A stretch of DNA of 7,532 nucleotides from Myxococcota bacterium. GTDB lineage: Bacteria; Myxococcota_A; Polyangia; HGW-17; JAJRWW01. The translations under genes were made by a program, and so were the position numbers. This document shows positions 6,412 through 7,532 of the stretch, one piece after another. Below the pieces are notes generated by a model. The model ran no database searches, was not told the origin of the DNA, and was given only the letters and a program-made list of their open reading frames with translations. The DNA is taken from positions 1 to 7,532 of the forward strand of contig JAJRWW010000411.1 of assembly GCA_024276595.1 (NCBI GenBank), written 5' to 3'. How positions within the stretch are numbered: position 1 is the stretch's first letter; each line of letters begins with the position of its first letter.

Positions 6412-6451
6412 CGCTGGCCGCTACATCTTGTGGTGGCCGCGTACAACACAC

Positions 6452-6501
6452 TGGATAATCATCGCACCTCGACGCGTCAACTGCCCGAGAGCGATTTTTT
6501 T
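6452..6501 (-). promoter_or_regulatory. Possible promoter of the hsp20-hsp20-htrA operon
   Basis: On the minus strand TTGACG (6480-6475) matches the -35 consensus in five of six bases. An A-tract of seven (6501-6495) lies 15-21 bases further upstream, where an UP element could be. The -10 region 17 bases downstream reads TATCCA, a poor match. If used, it would give a leader of about 155 bases that includes all three hairpins. Confidence 0.25.
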
Positions 6502-6586
6502 CACCTGCAATACCATTGCCTTAGCCAGTGACCTGGGCCTTTACGGGGTTGGGGGAATACGCGCCGGGGCCTGCGGGTTTATGAGA

Positions 6587-6602
6587 CTGCGAGCGCTCGC
6601 AG
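6587..6602. promoter_or_regulatory. 16-bp perfect palindrome upstream of relA, candidate operator
   Basis: CTGCGAGCGCTCGCAG is a perfect 16-bp palindrome with no spacer, ending 34 bases before the relA ATG. A dyad this long is well suited to a dimeric helix-turn-helix repressor. It could instead fold as an imperfect hairpin in the relA leader, but a stem without a loop would have to sacrifice its central bases. The binding protein is unknown; it does not match SOS-box or other operators I know. Confidence 0.4.
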
Positions 6603-6636
6603 CCCTGGCGCCCGCTCGAAAGAAGGGACCTGAGAA

Positions 6637-7532
6637 ATGCCGCTATCTGGCGACCCCGTGCCCCGGGAGCAACCCTCCACTGTCTCTCCTCCCGGGCAGG
6701 GCTCTCCGCCGCGGAGAGAGACACAACTGGACCCTCCCTCCACGGATCGCTCATCCCCGAGGGGAGACCCAGGCGCAAGGAAGGCTAGCGCTCTGCGCGA
6801 CGCAGCCCATGGGGTCGCCCCGGGCTCCCCGTCGGGGCCCCTCCCCTCCCCCACCGAGCTGCTCCTGCAAGGCGTCCGGCAGAAGCTCGACGAGGGGTCG
6901 GCGGCGGCTGTGGAGCGCGCCCTCCGCCTTGCAGAGTCCTTGGACCCGGCGGGGCAGATGTCCCTGGCCAGGGCAGCCAACGCTCTGCTCGCCCAGCAGG
7001 CGGACGCCGACGCCCTCTCCAGCGTGCTGCTGGCACCCCTTTTGTGGAGCCGGAAGGTGACCCGGGAGCACATCCACTCGACCTTTGGCCAGCGCATCTA
7101 CGACCTGGCCGCCGCGGTAAAGGCCCCCTCCCGCGGCGCGCCCAGAGCCCAGCCCCATCCAAGCAAGGAGACGCAAGCTCTCCTGAAGTCGTTCACCTCT
7201 GACCTGCGCACCGTCCTGCTGGCAGTGGCCCTGAGGGTGGGTGAGCTGGAGCACCTACGCGAGCACCCGGAGGAGTCTCCGCCCAACACGGTGGAGATCG
7301 CCACCGAGGCCATGGACATCTTCGTGCCCCTGTGCGGCCGCCTGGGCCTGCGCAAGCTCCGCAGGAGGCTGGAGGACCTCTCCTTCCAGGTCCTGGAGCC
7401 GGACTCCTACGAGGCCCTCGCCCGGGAGGCTGCCGGGCTCTGGGAGCAGGAGGAGGCGTCCCTCGTGCTCCTGCGAGAGCGCGTGGGCAGGCTCCTGGCT
7501 CACCACCACATCGACGCCAGGGTGGAGTGCCG
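6637..7532 (+). CDS. relA: RelA/SpoT-family (p)ppGpp synthetase with degenerate hydrolase domain, 3'-truncated
   Basis: The frame is open for 298 codons to the window edge with no stop. An in-frame TGA at 6631-6633 and a weak AAGGGA site fix the ATG at 6637; the only nearby alternative is GTG at 6658. Residues 1 to about 70 are Pro/Ser/Gly/Arg-rich and probably disordered. Residues about 75-165 match the N-terminal hydrolase-type domain of RelA/SpoT proteins (LAESLDPAGQMSLARAAN, then REHIHSTFGQRIYDL at 143-157). The LLHDxxED motif of active ppGpp hydrolases is replaced by LLAPLLWS (131-138), so the metal-binding His-Asp pair is absent. Residues about 184-260 match the linker helices very well: SDLRTVLLAVALRV, VEIATEAMDIFVPLCGRLGL, KLRRRLEDLSFQVLEPDSY. 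The window ends about where the synthetase domain (xGRxKHxYSI) should begin, so synthetase activity cannot be judged. By analogy with E. coli RelA it would be a synthetase without hydrolase. It is divergent from the heat shock operon. Confidence 0.86.
   Translation, partial: MPLSGDPVPREQPSTVSPPGQGSPPRRETQLDPPSTDRSSPRGDPGARKASALRDAAHGVAPGSPSGPLPSPTELLLQGVRQKLDEGSAAAVERALRLAESLDPAGQMSLARAANALLAQQADADALSSVLLAPLLWSRKVTREHIHSTFGQRIYDLAAAVKAPSRGAPRAQPHPSKETQALLKSFTSDLRTVLLAVALRVGELEHLREHPEESPPNTVEIATEAMDIFVPLCGRLGLRKLRRRLEDLSFQVLEPDSYEALAREAAGLWEQEEASLVLLRERVGRLLAHHHIDARVEC

Larger units (their letters stand above)
6291..6636. other. 346-bp divergent intergenic region (hsp20 operon / relA)
   Basis: No protein gene is credible here. 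It must hold both divergent promoters. From left to right it contains three perfect hairpin-forming inverted repeats (6303-6321, 6351-6369, 6388-6411), a TTGACG box with an upstream A-tract on the minus strand (6480-6475 and 6501-6495), a 16-bp perfect palindrome (6587-6602) and the relA ribosome binding site AAGGGA (6623-6628). I find no sigma-32 heat-shock promoter and no CIRCE repeat (TTAGCACTC-N9-GAGTGCTAA), so control of the heat shock genes is not by an element recognisable at sight. Confidence 0.7.

Noticed and set aside
5565..6458. 297-codon plus-strand reading frame over the hsp20 genes
   Set aside because: It runs antisense across two clear Hsp20 genes and the gap between them.
6481..6501. 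T-run of seven (6495-6501) as a plus-strand terminator
   Set aside because: No stem of useful length precedes it and no plus-strand gene ends nearby; it fits better as an A-tract upstream of a minus-strand promoter.
6377..7060. 227-codon plus-strand reading frame covering the intergenic region and the start of relA
   Set aside because: Different frame from the RelA match, Arg/Pro-rich, no ribosome binding site, and it stops inside the conserved relA region.
6751..7254. Minus-strand reading frames at the right end
   Set aside because: They are antisense to codons that match RelA linker helices closely.

Overview
The window is GC-rich (clearly above 60% by eye), densely coding chromosomal DNA. 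It holds eight protein genes: five complete single genes or operon heads, two further operon members, and two that are cut by the window edges (one at each end). I see no rRNA, tRNA, CRISPR array, insertion sequence or phage gene. The mix suggests a Gram-negative deltaproteobacterium-like organism (Myxococcota or a relative): a stand-alone MglB/Roadblock-type protein behind a textbook sigma-54 promoter, an Asn/Gly-rich tethered lipoprotein, a periplasmic HtrA protease and paired small heat shock proteins. That assignment is inference, because no marker gene is present.

Layout. Positions 1-969 (+) are the C-terminal part of an acyl-CoA carboxylase carboxyltransferase (beta) subunit. The 182-bp gap after it holds a 9-bp inverted repeat (992-1030) and a sigma-54 -24/-12 promoter (1092-1107). 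This promoter reads into a 122-residue Roadblock/LC7-family protein (1152-1520, +). A convergent gene (1555-2949, -) encodes a 464-residue outer-membrane-type lipoprotein of unknown function. Divergent from it is a MgtC/SapB-family membrane protein (3090-3797, +).

The right half is a stress-response block. Two small heat shock proteins (6290-5853 and 5822-5439) and an HtrA/DegP-type protease with two PDZ domains (5396-3864) form a tight minus-strand operon, with gaps of 30 and 42 bp and a strong ribosome binding site before each gene. Cytoplasmic holdases and an envelope protease would therefore be made together. A 346-bp non-coding interval (6291-6636) separates this operon from a divergent, right-truncated RelA-like gene (6637 to the end). 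Its N-terminal hydrolase-type domain has lost the HD motif.

The most interesting signals are regulatory: the sigma-54 promoter plus probable enhancer upstream of the Roadblock gene, three perfect hairpins in a row in the leader of the heat-shock operon, and a 16-bp perfect palindrome just upstream of relA. No clearly undescribed multi-gene system is evident. The least explained protein is the lipoprotein at 1555-2949.
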